Shown here: positions 1-10,854 of the stretch, piece after piece
Layout: every line of letters begins with the position of its first letter
Position numbering within the stretch: position 1 is the first letter of the stretch
Source: Sclerodactyla briareus
Lineage: Eukaryota; Echinodermata; Holothuroidea; Dendrochirotida; Sclerodactylidae
Length of the DNA stretch: 64,000 nucleotides
Direction: 5' to 3'
Assembly (NCBI GenBank): GCA_026419785.1
Contig: JAODTK010005636.1
Span: 337,824 to 401,823 of the forward strand
Notes under the pieces: model-generated
Database searches by the model: none
The model's input: only the letters and a program-made list of their open reading frames with translations
What the model was told of the DNA's origin: nothing
Program-made: the position numbers and the translations under genes

Positions 1-1354
1 GAAATGAACTCAACGCAAAACCGCGAGTCATTTTTTTGTTTAGCTGCGGACAAGCAGCTCTACAGGTCATCATGTCTCTCGCCGTTACGTTCGTTGTCGT
101 GCGTTCGTTCCCGGATCTGTTCGTCACATTCACTCATATACTTCTGAAACGTATATGCGATCAGGTTTGGCGGTGGGTGCAGCTCGCCATTGGTCAGGGC
201 GAGTTCCAATTTTGTGAAGAAGAACGTGATTAGATGTTATTAAATTCCCATTAATTACCCCATATTAGTCTTCCACGGTCATCCCATAGAGCTCTTGGAG
301 ATTAATTTGTTTTACATTTGATACACAAGCTCCACACAATCTCTGGGGGAAGACCTGCCATCACATTCTTCAATATGTAGTGTAGATGGACTGTAGCCCT
401 GTGTGGAACAATCCATTGAGCAATGGAGGATTTCAGGCAGTTCCAGATGTGTTCTCACTGTGCACTGCATACAGGCCTAGGTTGTACGGGTACACATAAA
501 GTGTGGGTGTTTCGACTTGCGCTTGTATCTGTAACTAGCAGCATTAACACGCGCAGCGGGCGATCGTCTCGTTTTTCTATCCACATTTCTGACTCTTGGG
601 CGGCCAGGGTTTCCTTTTTATCAGGTACTGACCTGTTGCGTCGAATTCGGAACAAGTAATTGGGTGGGATCTGCCAAGTCCTCATTACACAAGGGGTAGG
701 CGACTGTGCAAGATGGCTTGCATAGGTATAAGATTACGACTGGCGTCATAGTTATTAGGGTAATGAGGGCTAGTAGAATAGTAAATCCCCCAATTGAATC
801 AGGTCAAACGAAATTGAAACTTTCCGTTAGAGCATAAACAGCCAAATTTTTGGAGAATTTGCTTGTAGATACCTCCAAATTGATTCACATCAGTGCAACA
901 AATTAGACAGGCAATTACTGAAGGATCGAAGTATATAGACAGCTCTATGTGCACATAGCGCCCTCCACTTTGATCCCATATTAGTAACGTCAATTGAAAC
1001 TGTCGGATAGGTAATGAGCTGTCCAATTCTTAATGTGCACAATACTCAACCCATATAAGGAGACCCTAATGGGCAGTTAGGGGTGAATTGCAGTTCAGTT
1101 AATACGACCACGGTGCTGTGTTTTTAGCTCCATGATACGACTGTGGGTCACTTCACAGCAGGAAATGGCGGGCGGCGAGAACGGGCGGCGAGAACACAGG
1201 GAGCGTGGTTGCCTTCGCTGCATACATCACTCAAAGGCCAATGGTTATGTAAATATGACTCACCTTTCGGTAATTTTCATTTTAATTATTGCACTATGGC
1301 AGCCACACCCTCAGCCGATCCGAGTGGGCTGATAAGGCACAATCAGCTGGTGGG
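1..1354. other. Unannotated stretch
   Basis: I see no recognisable gene, repeat family or RNA here. Open frames are under 80 codons on both strands and none carries a motif I know. Composition is mixed, without an obvious CpG-rich patch. Confidence 0.5.
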
Positions 1355-1425
1355 ATAATAATAATAATAATAATAAGAATAATAATATAATAATAATAAT
1401 ATAATAATAATAATAATAATATATA
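1355..1425. repeat. (AAT)n microsatellite
   Basis: About 70 bases of imperfect ATA/AAT triplets. They follow a short unique stretch ending in a GGTGGG motif, so this could be the tail of an old retroelement. No coding remnant is seen next to it. Low-complexity open frames across it (runs of Ile/Tyr/Leu) are artefacts of the repeat. Confidence 0.9.
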
Positions 1426-1990
1426 GCAAAAAAGACGAAAATAGGTATACACTTAGAAATGAATGACAATATTCTTTGACATCTGCAAACCATGCACTTG
1501 TCCCCGTCTTCAGGGTCTCATCTTCTTTTGTTTTCACAGGGTTTTCAGAAACACATGTTTACGATGGCTTCACATTGCAGAGCAGGGGGAGGGGGGGGGG
1601 ATAACCGCAGAGCATTGTCCCGTTCAAAGTTCAAGTATATTCAAATGAAAACCTGCCTCATTTCTGATCAATAATATACCTTCCAGTGGTGAGTGAGCGA
1701 ACTTCACATCCTCGGATGACTTTTTCTCAAAACTTAGATTTTTCATGACATCGGAACTATTTTTTGTGTTCCGAAGTTGTTACTGCTTTGAAAGGCACAA
1801 GAAGTGCCGTTTCACCAGAATTGCCAGTTCACCAATTTGCCATTTCCTGCAATCTACTGGGTTCGTTATCTCCTCCATGATCCTTGCCCGTCTGTGACTA
1901 TTTCAACTGACATGGTTGCTCTGAACAAATGTGTGGTTGTATGAACAGAAAATCTGTGACCTACAGTATAAACGAATTTAAACTTAATCC
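1426..1990. other. Unannotated stretch with a short G run
   Basis: Nothing is recognised except a G-rich run near 1588-1600. Short frames in all phases show no domain. Confidence 0.4.
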
Positions 1991-1999
1991 ATGAATGCT

Positions 2000-2420
2000 T
2001 GTTCAGATATGTGCTGTATGACCTCACACACCAAAACACAAAAACAGGGATCGTCCTCTTCATATCTACAACCCACCTACCTAATTCGAATTTGATACTG
2101 AATTTTTTCTTTAGATATCACGGTAACAAACCTGGGTCTTTCATGACCTTGGTCGACCATAACCTTACACCCAAAAACGATAGTGTTCATCCTCTCCATA
2201 TGTTCAACCCACTTACCTAAATGGATGAATGCTTGTATTCTTTAGATATCGTGCTGACAACATTCATATTTACCTCTCGTGACCTTCAATGACCTTGACT
2301 TCCCCGCCAAAAACCCAGGGTCAATACTCACCATACAACCCACCCTACTTAAGGTGAACTTCATGCATACCAAATGTGGAAGGCCCCCATCTCCCCAGTC
2401 AGAAATTCCTGACTGCGCCA
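2000..2420 (+). repeat. Tandem array of diverged units of about 111-131 bp
   Basis: Three to four diverged units are recognised by a recurring GATATC/GATATG start (near 2004, 2115 and 2246). Each continues with TGACCT-like words, a CCCAAAAAC-like run and an AACCCAC.TACCTA-like end. Spacing is 111 and 131 bp. Units of this kind, rich in 'gacctt' words, resemble old satellite or mini-satellite DNA of marine invertebrates; that comparison is from memory. No coding function is implied. Confidence 0.7.
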
Positions 2421-2699
2421 CTGATCCTAAGCTCTTCGCTATCTGGCTGAATGAACCAAATTACAGACCTCGGAGTGAATTTGTCGTTCATTTTGAAAAT
2501 CAAGGTAATGGGCGTGGATTAGTACGGGGCACGTGATGGAGATCCATGGTGACATTGTCAAGTTGGTATTATGTTTCTTGTATCGCAATATGATATTTGA
2601 TAGTTTTAGGCTACCGTTACCATTTTACTTGGACCAATTTCCACGTAAATTGAGAAATTTGCAGACATGATGAGGTCCATATGGTCTGAAGGATCGATT
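2421..2699. other. Unannotated stretch
   Basis: Nothing is recognised. It may include the distal part of the minus-strand element whose end lies at about 2829. Confidence 0.3.
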
Positions 2700-2829
2700 T
2701 GTTCGGGAAAGGCTCCGTCTCCGGCCATCTGGAAGTTTGGTGAAGCTGAACGTCTCTTACCCTCGCGCCGACTATGGTGGCGCTCTGTTTTAGCTAGTCC
2801 CTATACAAAACCCCTGGCACCGCCCCTGG
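2700..2829 (-). mobile_element. End of a small non-autonomous element carrying the shared module
   Basis: Read on the minus strand, it starts with CAGGGGCGG. It then has a GAGCGCCACC word and a CCAGATGGCCGGA word, in the same order and spacing as in the elements at 14.4, 41.5, 44.2 and 61.7 kb. Its other end was not located. It may be a truncated copy or simply too diverged to follow by eye. Confidence 0.6.
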
Positions 2830-2939
2830 GTGGCACAAAGTTCCACTATAGTGCATCAGTTCACCTTTGAAGAACTTAGCACCCGCGGACAACATTGGAA
2901 ATAGTAACGGAATTGGGACGGGATATCGAAACTAATGTT

Positions 2940-3543
2940 TGTCACAATGTACCCGATTTATTATTACTATTTGTCGTGATTGCGTTACCTAACCCGTAAG
3001 TCAAGTAGATTCCATCTCGCTACGTCAGTTTCATTCATGAACTGGTACCAAAAGTGCAACACCGTTCAGATTAGCTTGATCAGGAATACGTTTACAAGCA
3101 CTGGGCCCTGTTGTCAGCCAGCTATGTATTTCAGTGTTGAAACCCGCTAAACAATGGAGCATTGTTGACGGTTATGTTCTGGGAATTCCTCGGGTATTGT
3201 TCGAGGTCCGCGCTGGTATATATTTGTTTTAAAGGGGCGTTAAGCATGTTTGTCCTCGACAAATCATCCGGCTCGTACGTGCCCACCGCTCCCTTTACGT
3301 TGGCGAAATGCTTGTAGCGGTTTCGTCGTAGTTACGTCGACTTGCAGTTTAGGTTTCTATGTGGGCCCGCATAGGACCGTCGGTTGTCCCCGGACGCTCG
3401 CGTGCTTGCTCATGCTGATGGAAAGTAGCAGCTGACCGTCGCTTTCCAGTGGGAAGTTGCCGGTTTTTTTTGTGTAGAAAGACATCACATACCAAAGACA
3501 ATATCTACCTTGCTCGGTGTCTCCTCCTACCAATCCCGTGACA
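2940..3543 (+). repeat. 5' LTR
   Basis: About 604 bp, starting TGTCAC and ending GTGACA, matching the 3' copy along its whole length. Shared landmarks are the TTTATTATTACTAT block near the start, a CCTCGGGTATTGTTC block, a TATATTTGTTTTAAA stretch that could serve as a TATA region, a GTGGGCCCGCATAGGA block and the CTCCTCCTACCAAT end. Differences are both substitutions and small indels. Confidence 0.93.
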
Positions 3544-3546
3544 TTT

Positions 3547-3564
3547 TGGTGGCTCGTCCGGGAG
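3547..3564 (+). promoter_or_regulatory. Primer-binding site, tRNA-Pro-like
   Basis: TGGTGGCTCGTCCGGGAG begins three bases after the 5' LTR. It closely matches the complement of the 3' end of animal tRNA-Pro, as used by many retroelements. The exact primer tRNA is inference. Similar TGGGGGCT words occur again near 3594 and 3686 in the leader. Confidence 0.75.
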
Positions 3565-4308
3565 GATGGCTGACTACGGCCACCGTACCTCTGGGGGCTT
3601 CAGGATCGCCGCTCGATTTGGGGCACGCGACCTTTCCAACCACAGGTCTGAGGGGGCTAACCACGCTACCGTTTCTCTGGCAACTCTGGGGGCTCGGGAT
3701 CGCCGCTCCTAATCGGGCGCGCTACCTACCACTACTAGGGCCGAGGACTACACCGCCTGTGCCTCGTTTTTGAGCACACCGCTGTCGAGAAGATCAACCT
3801 ACCAACACCGATTTGGTCGGTTACTTAGACGACAGTTTTCGAGCTTCTCACGCGGGATTTACGAAGCTTTCGCCATCAGCCACCTACGCCCTGGGTAACT
3901 CGCGGAGGTGTTGACTCCCGCACTCGCGCTCGACGTCTGGAGTGCGAGGTTTTCCGTCTCGCTGGATGGTCTAACGGTCGTTGGTCGCCTTCGCAGTGCA
4001 GTCGTCCGAAGATCGTCAACGAGGGACGTCTAGCACACAGCGACGAAGACAGCGCTTGTCAACCATCCCTTCGGGAATCGTTATTAATGCCATTCACCCC
4101 CCCCCCCCCCGGCTGTCATATGTATATGTACCCCTGAAATTTTTGTATTGCCTTAATTGCTTTTTGCTTGCCCTTGGGTGGTGTGGGTCCCAGGAATTGC
4201 GGCTTTTCAGGGATATATTGAGATGGGGGAGAAGTTGGGTCTGACGGGACGCCCGAAGCTTCTGATTTTTGCAAGGGAGCGCGGGTCTAATGTAGGAAGG
4301 AAAGGGCG

Positions 4309-5120
4309 ATGAGCGTGAGCATGCAAACACGTCAAAGAGCTGAACTGCAAAAGGCCCAGGAGGAGGCTATGGGAGGGAGAATGTATCGCAAGCCGCCTTG
4401 TCCTCTTTCCTTCCCCCCGCCCGTGGCTAAGTTACAAATTCCTGCAGATTTTTGCCTCTCGCGTGGATGCCATCAGACTCGTAACTTAAAGCGTTTTGAT
4501 CGGTATTGTCCACCATGAAGCATGTAAGGGGAAGTGGCAGTAACTGCTAGTACAGTTTTAACGGGCAGGCCCTCGCCCTGTACTCGGGCTCCTGATTGCG
4601 ACTGCGATAATATGCATGTTCCGGAAAGAGGCCCTGCTTAAGTTTTACGACTTAAACTCTGAGGGGTTTCGACGAAAGTTCAGGAATTCCAGCTGGATAA
4701 GGGGGAGTCGTAACCCCAGCTTGTAGGGAGCATGACCCTCTACCCCCTCAAGCGCTGGTTGGATTTGAGCGATGTGAAGCAGGCTTTTGAGGGCCATCCA
4801 GGAGTTGATGCTAACTGCACAACTCGTTAAAACACGTTTGGCCTAAGGAGCTCGGTTTGTTTCCTTCGGATCGCAAGCGATCAAGCGTGGTCGAGCTGCA
4901 TCTTTAGCAGACCGTACGTCGAAGCGCATGCGCCTGGCAAGCCTGCCAGTACAAGTCATTCAAAAAGGTGTACGCGGTCGCAAGACACAAAAACAAAAGG
5001 AGTGGAAATCTTCTCAAAGAATGTTATAATTGTCATGAGTTAGGTCATGTGTCAACCAGACTGTCCCAAACCCAAGTCCTCTCAAAAAAAAGTCAGAAGG
5101 CGGGTGAGCGAGCGCGGGTA
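4309..5120 (+). pseudogene. gag remnant with zinc knuckle
   Basis: A fragmentary gag region. An open segment at 4309-4518 is basic and proline-containing. A nucleocapsid-like zinc knuckle (CYNCHELGH) lies near 5017-5043, which places the gag end just upstream of the protease. The capsid part is too diverged to outline. The leader upstream (about 3590-3740) contains a duplicated GC-rich segment. It is treated as a fossil and no function is expected. Confidence 0.7.
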
Positions 5121-5239
5121 GGCCATCTGAACATAGCTGTGACCAATGATGGTGGGTCATTGCCCGGACACGGGGCGTTTACCAGTTGTCAAATATCTTT
5201 CCGGTTCAGAGCCACTCGCTGAATGTGGCGTACATGAGG

Positions 5240-5330
5240 GGTGTATTCAGGGGATTAAGGTTGGTGTAGTCAGGGATACTGGCTGCAACACAGTATTTGC
5301 CCAAGCAGTTCTGTTCACGACCCTTGTTAA
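5240..5330 (+). pseudogene. Aspartic protease remnant
   Basis: A short in-frame stretch, VVRDTGC near 5257-5277, matches the D-T/S-G active-site loop of retroelement proteases. It sits directly after the zinc knuckle, as expected for a gag-pro-pol layout. The rest of the domain is only weakly traceable. Confidence 0.55.
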
Positions 5331-5879
5331 CTGGGGATTAACACCCTTCCCTAATGGATAATACAGTTCGGTGGTCCCGACTGCGGTGATCGATATAGAT
5401 ACCCCATTCTAACTGTTGGAGGGTGACTGCTCTGGTTTTTGAGAATCCCTTCCTTATCTGTTTGTTTGGGACATGTGGGAGCTAGGGTACCCGACAACCC
5501 TGATCCTGCCGATTGGCCTTCCGAGAACCGGGATTGCTGTAGAGACAAGAGCAGCAAAAAGTTCAGAGAGAAAGCCACTTCGTCCCCTTATGCCGAGCCT
5601 TGATTCTAAGGGTATCAATGTGTCGGGGCAAGACTTTGCGAAGTTGCAAAAAGAGGGGAGGGACCTTGTTAAATTGTTCACTTTGGCGGTGAGAGCACAA
5701 GCATGTCAAGGTGACCAAGGTGGAAACAGGGTGAACTTTGAAAATATCCAAGGGGGATCCTTTATAGAGTTTACACCCCAGCGAACCCACTGAAGGTCTA
5801 GGGAGTCACCAATATTTGTAGTCCCCGATGCCATTAAGAGAGTCAAGTGCTTTTTGGGCCATGACACCAATATCTGGGC

Positions 5880-6900
5880 ATCTTTGTTATAAAATGAATG
5901 CAATCGTATCCCGCACACTTTCTATTGGCCTGTTATACAAGAGGATGTTTAGAGATATTGTCTAATCCTGCGACATTTTGTCAAAGACGGTTTCGAAAGG
6001 CAGGTCAGTTGGTACCGTTGGGCAAGTATTCCATTAATTGCCACGCCGTTCGCCGTGTTGCTGTCGATTGATCGGTCCACTTCACACGTATTTGCAGACA
6101 ACGGCAATCGGTATATACTGACTTTGGTTGACTATGCAACCAGGTTTCCGGAAGCCAGTCGCGTTGCCTAAGATTGAAACTGAGCTGTTGCGGATGCTTC
6201 TTGTAGGATATTTTCCAGGTCGGTTTTCCCCAGGAAATACTGACGGACATGGGTCGCTCTCAGATTCACGTCAGACTTGATGAAAGAAATAGGTAGGAGG
6301 TCTCCTGCAATTAGGCAATTACGACCAACGCCGTACCACCCCATGTCAATGGGTTGGTAGAAAGGTTCAACGGCACCTTGAAAAAGATGAATGCTTTAAA
6401 AAACGCATGTGTAGGAGATCCCAAAGATTGGACAGATACCTGCCTGCGCTTCTCTTTGGCATATCGCGAGGTTCCACAGGAATCGCTCGCGTACTCCCCT
6501 CCCCTTTTCGAACTTCCTCTAATGGTAGGGCGTGCGAGGTCCATGATATCCTTAAGTTTGTGGTCGGGTGAGTCGTAGTGAGAGGTCAAGACCACGTATC
6601 ATTACGTGGTAGACTTAAAGCAGCGTTTAGAGCAAATGCGAAGCAGCGTCGCAACGAGCTCGCTAAGTCTGCCGACCCGATATACAGCGCTTTATGACGC
6701 GAAGGCCCGGGACAGGACGTTCAAGGCGGGTGATCTTGTATTGATTTTACTCCCCAACCGAACCGGAATAACTGACCATTCAGTGGAGGGGGTCCCGTTT
6801 CGAGTAGGGGTAAGGTTGAAATATGCTTACAGGATTTACGTAAATGGACGTTGAAAATTCCATGCCACCTCTGAAGCGGTACCACGACGTCCAGAAGGGG
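5880..6900 (+). pseudogene. Integrase remnant, upstream of RT
   Basis: A zinc-binding start (HTFYWP near 5910) is followed by a recognisable catalytic-core region. The VNGLVERFNGTLKKM block, characteristic of the end of the integrase core, lies at about 6342-6386. After it, FKAGDLVLILLPNRTGI (about 6720-6770) and a YRIYVNGR segment match the GPY/F module typical of Gypsy integrases. The domain ends near 6.9 kb, before any RT sequence. In ordinary Gypsy elements it would follow RNase H. The region is broken. Confidence 0.85.
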
Positions 6901-7079
6901 AAAGTAGGGTTGACACTACCTCTGACGGGTTGGAGCCCTCGGGTGCGTCGTGTTTCGTGGTTGATCGGACCTGACGATGAGTCGGGTTAGACATTGTTTT
7001 CCCTCTGTGACCCTGTCTGGAGTCACGAAAACGTTAACATAAGCCAGAACTTACCCGACGACATCAAGAGGGACAATGC

Positions 7080-8290
7080 TGGGAGTTTGTTGTCCGGCGT
7101 ACATTGACTGTTTAACTGACGTTCCATTAAGGACCACCTGTTGGAGTACACGCTTCCATTGACCTCAGATGCTCCGATTCGGAGCAAACCGTATTCAGTT
7201 TCCCTGGCGCTGCGTAAGACCGTTGAGAAAGAACGGTCAGACATGTTGGACTTGGTGTAATAGAGAAGTCATGTTCCCCTTCTGCTCCCCCATAGTCTGG
7301 TCCCGCAAAAAGACGGCTCAAACAGGTTCTGTGTTGACGTTCCCGAAAGTAAACAGATATCGTGTTTGAACCCGGAACCAATACACGCTCTGATGAGCTG
7401 ATGTCAGATATATCCGTGTCGACGTACTTTACAAAAGGTAGACTTGACAAAGGGATCTTGGCATATCCCCAGAGCCAGGCGCCAGCAGAATTGGTGTTTG
7501 TCACATCATTTGGGTATGTTTCATTTTACTGTGTTACTGTCGGAGGTTGTAAACGCGGCGGCCGTTTTCACACGTGATGATGAGGAAGTTGTTTGAACGT
7601 ATGAGTAACGCTGGAGCGTATACAGATTACATATTCGTTTATAATATTCTGATAATGGGACCACCATAAGTTACTGGTGAGAGATATTAGAGCTTTGCGA
7701 CGGCGGGGTGGACAGCTCGACCGTCGCAGTGTTGCGTCGGATTCCGTCGTTGGAATTCCTTGGTCACGTTGTTGTTGACGGTCCGCTGGCCCCTTGCCAG
7801 ATAAGTTGGCAAGACCGGACACGCTGCGGTTCCCAGAACTAAGAAGATAGTTAGTCGTTTCTAGGATTGTGGGATATTATAGCCGCTTTATCCCCAACTT
7901 TGCCGCTATTGCAGCGCCGCTCACTGACTGGTGAAAAGTCAGCAGCCGAATAGAGTTTCAGTGGGGACCACCACAGGACAGTGCCTTCTCGACCCTAAAG
8001 GCTCGGCTGGCAGAGGCGCCATCCTGCGCCTGAGCCAGACCCCTGTAAGCAATTTCATGTTTAGATGGTGATGTCATCGGAGGTCGGCACGGGGCCGTAT
8101 TGCTGCAGGAGTATGATGGTGTGAAGCATCCTGTATGCTTGCAATTAGAAATTGCAGTCCAGGAAACAAAGTATTCTACTTGTCGAAAAGAGGTGCCTTG
8201 CCTGGTTTTTGGCATTGATAAGTTTGCGTGTATTTGTATGGGTTTGAGTTTCTCCCCTCAAACGATCACGCCCACGATCTACATTAATCT
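7080..8290 (+). pseudogene. Reverse transcriptase and RNase H remnant
   Basis: RT-type remnants begin near 7100 and run through the fingers/palm area (7.17-7.55 kb). A clear thumb/connection block, GYYSRFIPNFAAIAAPLTD, lies near 7870-7926. An RNase H-like stretch containing LLQEYDGVKHPVC follows at about 8100-8138, ending near 8.28 kb. These are the last coding remnants before the 3' LTR. About 300 bp of untranslated sequence separates them from the purine tract. It is broken in several places. Confidence 0.85.
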
Positions 8291-8588
8291 GCAAAGTTAT
8301 AGAATAGTAGAGTCATGAGATGTTCCTTTGTTTACACGCCGTTCGGTTTGTTGTGAAGGCTGTGAAGGGCTCAGAGAATCACGGTCCCGATATTCCTGAG
8401 CCAGCTGTCCTTGGATTCTTGTATGTTCATAATCGTTAGATATATCGTGTACCGATACGCAGATTGATATCGCGTGTGTCCGTGTCATGCATTGTATCGA
8501 GTAGGGTTGTATTGTGGGTTGGTCGTGTGAGTCAAACTGTCGGATAACATTGTACATTGTGTAACAATGATTTTTGTAGCAAAAATCA

Positions 8589-8602
8589 TTAAGGGGGAGT
8601 TA
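8589..8602 (+). promoter_or_regulatory. Polypurine tract
   Basis: TTAAGGGGGAGTTA lies immediately 5' of the 3' LTR start. The AAGGGGGAG core is the expected plus-strand primer tract of an LTR element. Confidence 0.8.
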
Positions 8603-9203
8603 TGTCACACTTTACCCGATTTATTATTACTATGTTTCGTGATTGCGTTACTACCCCCCGTAAGTAAAAGTATCTTCCTGCGCTCAACGTCGTTCATCCG
8701 ACCTGTACCAGTGCAGCAACATGTTCAGATTAGCTTGGCTCGGACGACCGTTACAGCACTGGCGGTTTTCATCCAGCTATGTCTTTCCGGTGTTTAACCC
8801 TCTAAACATAGCATTGTTGCCGTTAAGTGTTCTGGGCATTCCTCGGGTATTGTTCAGTCCCGCCTGGTATATATTGGTTTTAAAGGGCGTTAGGGCATGT
8901 TTGTCCTCGACATCATCCGGCTGCGTACGTTGCCCAGCACGCGCCCTTACGTGGGCGAAATGCTGTAAGTTGTTCGTCGTGTACGTTTCAGGAACGTTGC
9001 CGTTTTTAGTGTTTCTATGTGGGCCCGCATAGGACACTCCGTTTTCCCGGAGCTCTGCGATGCCTTTGCTCGAGGCTGAGGGAAGTAGCAGCTGCCGTCT
9101 TTCCAGAGTGGGAATTGCCGGTTTTTGTGTAGACAGACACTACACCTACCAAAGACCATATCTACTCTTTCTCGTGTGTCTCCTCCTACCAATACCCGTG
9201 ACA
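8603..9203 (+). repeat. 3' LTR
   Basis: About 601 bp, TGTCAC to GTGACA, collinear with 2940-3543. Its flank (TATCG...) does not repeat the bases directly before the 5' LTR. The target duplication has therefore decayed, or the two ends are rearranged. Confidence 0.93.
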
Positions 9204-10550
9204 TATCGGCAAATCATATGAAGCATGACCGTTTGACACGAAACTAACCTATCACAACAAGTTCAACAAGTGGCAAGTGATCAATATCCGAGTTCGTCCA
9301 CGCTGGTGTGGAACAATAGCGCCGACGTTCCCGGCTTCCGACTACGTTCCCACGTAAATACCATGCATGATGTGGGCGAGGACGTAAGCCACGTGCTGCA
9401 AGTTGTGCGGTGGGGGGAGGGGGAGGTGGTCCATACTTTTCCCCTGTAACTGATTTGGACTCCGCCTTTACAGTGCACAGCCACGTACCGGTAACCCTCT
9501 CAAACCTTGACTGTGCCTGAAAGTGTTGCCGATGCTGCTGCGCTTTCGATCACAAATGGTTGGGGTTATATATGCAATAGCATATAGGCCTCATATGCTA
9601 TACATACCAGTAAATGAACCCACTGGTTATTGTCATTTCTGACAATCAAGACCTGGTCTTGGTCGTTTAAAAAGGTTCCTCCGAGCTCCGCGTCCACCAT
9701 GGTTACGCTACCGTAGTGTCAGCGTTTTACCATATTCCCACCAGATCGATTGGGTAAGTGGGTTGACCAGTGGCACGACCGCTGACCAAGGTACAGAAGT
9801 CATACCCTCCCCCATTTAGATGCGGTCTGATACGCCATTGGGTACCGCTATGGTGGTAAAATGTCTTGCTTGTAAATTTGACCTCTGGTTTTTTCTTTTC
9901 CTGGGAAACTTTCGGGGAAGGTATGGAATGCAATACTCTCTACTGACGCATCGCAGCCACACTTATTTCTCTGTTGCGGTGTATCGCCGCCTGTCTGTCT
10001 GTCTGCCTTGTCTGTACCGTCGAGACACTAATCACTTCAAAGTTGGCAACGAAGGCTCTCCAAAAGCACTAACCTTGGCTGATTAAACGTTGGACTATAT
10101 ATAAGTCTGATCCAAGTAGGCTCATCAAGGAACAATGAACGTATTGACCGTACATGAGCACATGCGATAACTCGCCTCCTCTCCTCAAATAGTGCTAAAA
10201 TGATATCAAGACAAGGAAGCAACCAATTCGCACCTGCCCCGGGATCGCCATTTTACATCCCATCCGAATGACGACAAGTGAACTCCAGGATCCGACGATT
10301 CCGACCACTCTCTCGGAACCTGGAGGAGACGGAGTTTCACCGTGACTGCTCACAAGCCGACCGACGAGCCGGGCTTACGGGATATTGCAAATATCCGTAA
10401 CCCCAGTTACCTCAGACGGTATCCTGTATTACAGGGAAACCATGAAATGGAGACCAGGGCCTCGCCATCGCGACTGCGATCACAGCCACCTGGGGAAAAA
10501 CTGAATTCGAATGTTTGCTTGCAATGCATCACTGATACCACTCTGCCTTA
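9204..10550. other. Unannotated stretch
   Basis: No gene, known repeat or RNA is recognised in these 1.3 kb. Open frames stay below 90 codons and carry no motif. Confidence 0.4.
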
Positions 10551-10552
10551 GG

Positions 10553-10640
10553 AGGCGGATTAGCTGAGTCGGCAGAGCCCCAGACTTGTGATCCGAAGAT
10601 CGTTAGCTCAAATCCCACAAAGCCCGCGGGCTTTTTCCGT
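10553..10640 (+). repeat. tRNA-derived SINE head
   Basis: Box A-like TAGCTGAGTCGG (10561) and box B-like GTTAGCTCAAATCC (10602) have tRNA-like spacing of about 30 bp between them. A CTTGTGATC segment sits where an anticodon loop would be. The 5' and 3' ends do not pair as a real tRNA acceptor stem should, so a SINE head is more likely than a functional tRNA. The body and tail were not delimited. Confidence 0.55.
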
Positions 10641-10854
10641 AGTGCCTAGACAACTGTCACGTTACCACGTGTAAAAATGGGGACCTTGAGAGGTGACTTG
10701 TGGTTAGTAGGCGTGCGTCGTATGTGGCTGCACCCTATTAGGAAGTTCCTCGGGGGACACCAAGGAGTGGCGCACTGAAATGGTGTGTTGGGAGTGAACA
10801 AGAAAGAGGTGCGTACTATATAAATATAGTACAGGTGTGACAAGTCACTAAATG

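Larger units (their letters stand above)
2940..9203 (+). mobile_element. Ty3/Gypsy-type LTR retrotransposon relic, Gmr1-like domain order
   Basis: A near full-length fossil of about 6.26 kb. It has two LTRs of about 600 bp, each with TGTCAC...GTGACA ends, a tRNA-type primer site just inside the 5' LTR and a purine-rich tract just before the 3' LTR. Internal remnants run gag with a zinc knuckle, aspartic protease, integrase (zinc-binding start, core, GPY/F-type end), then reverse transcriptase and RNase H. Integrase before RT is the Copia-like order found in the Gmr1 group of Gypsy elements. The copy is broken, with roughly two dozen or more interruptions over the internal region, some of which could be assembly indels. 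The LTRs agree at roughly 80% by eye with many indels, which suggests an old insertion. No clean target duplication is seen, although ATATCG occurs near both outer edges. Confidence 0.9.

Noticed and set aside
9204-9210. Target-site duplication of the LTR element using ATATCG
   Set aside because: TATCG directly follows the 3' LTR, but the upstream ATATCG is 11 bp away from the 5' LTR, so the pair is not a proper duplication.
10553-10640. Functional tRNA gene (His-like GTG loop)
   Set aside because: Acceptor and T stems do not pair well; boxes fit a SINE head better.
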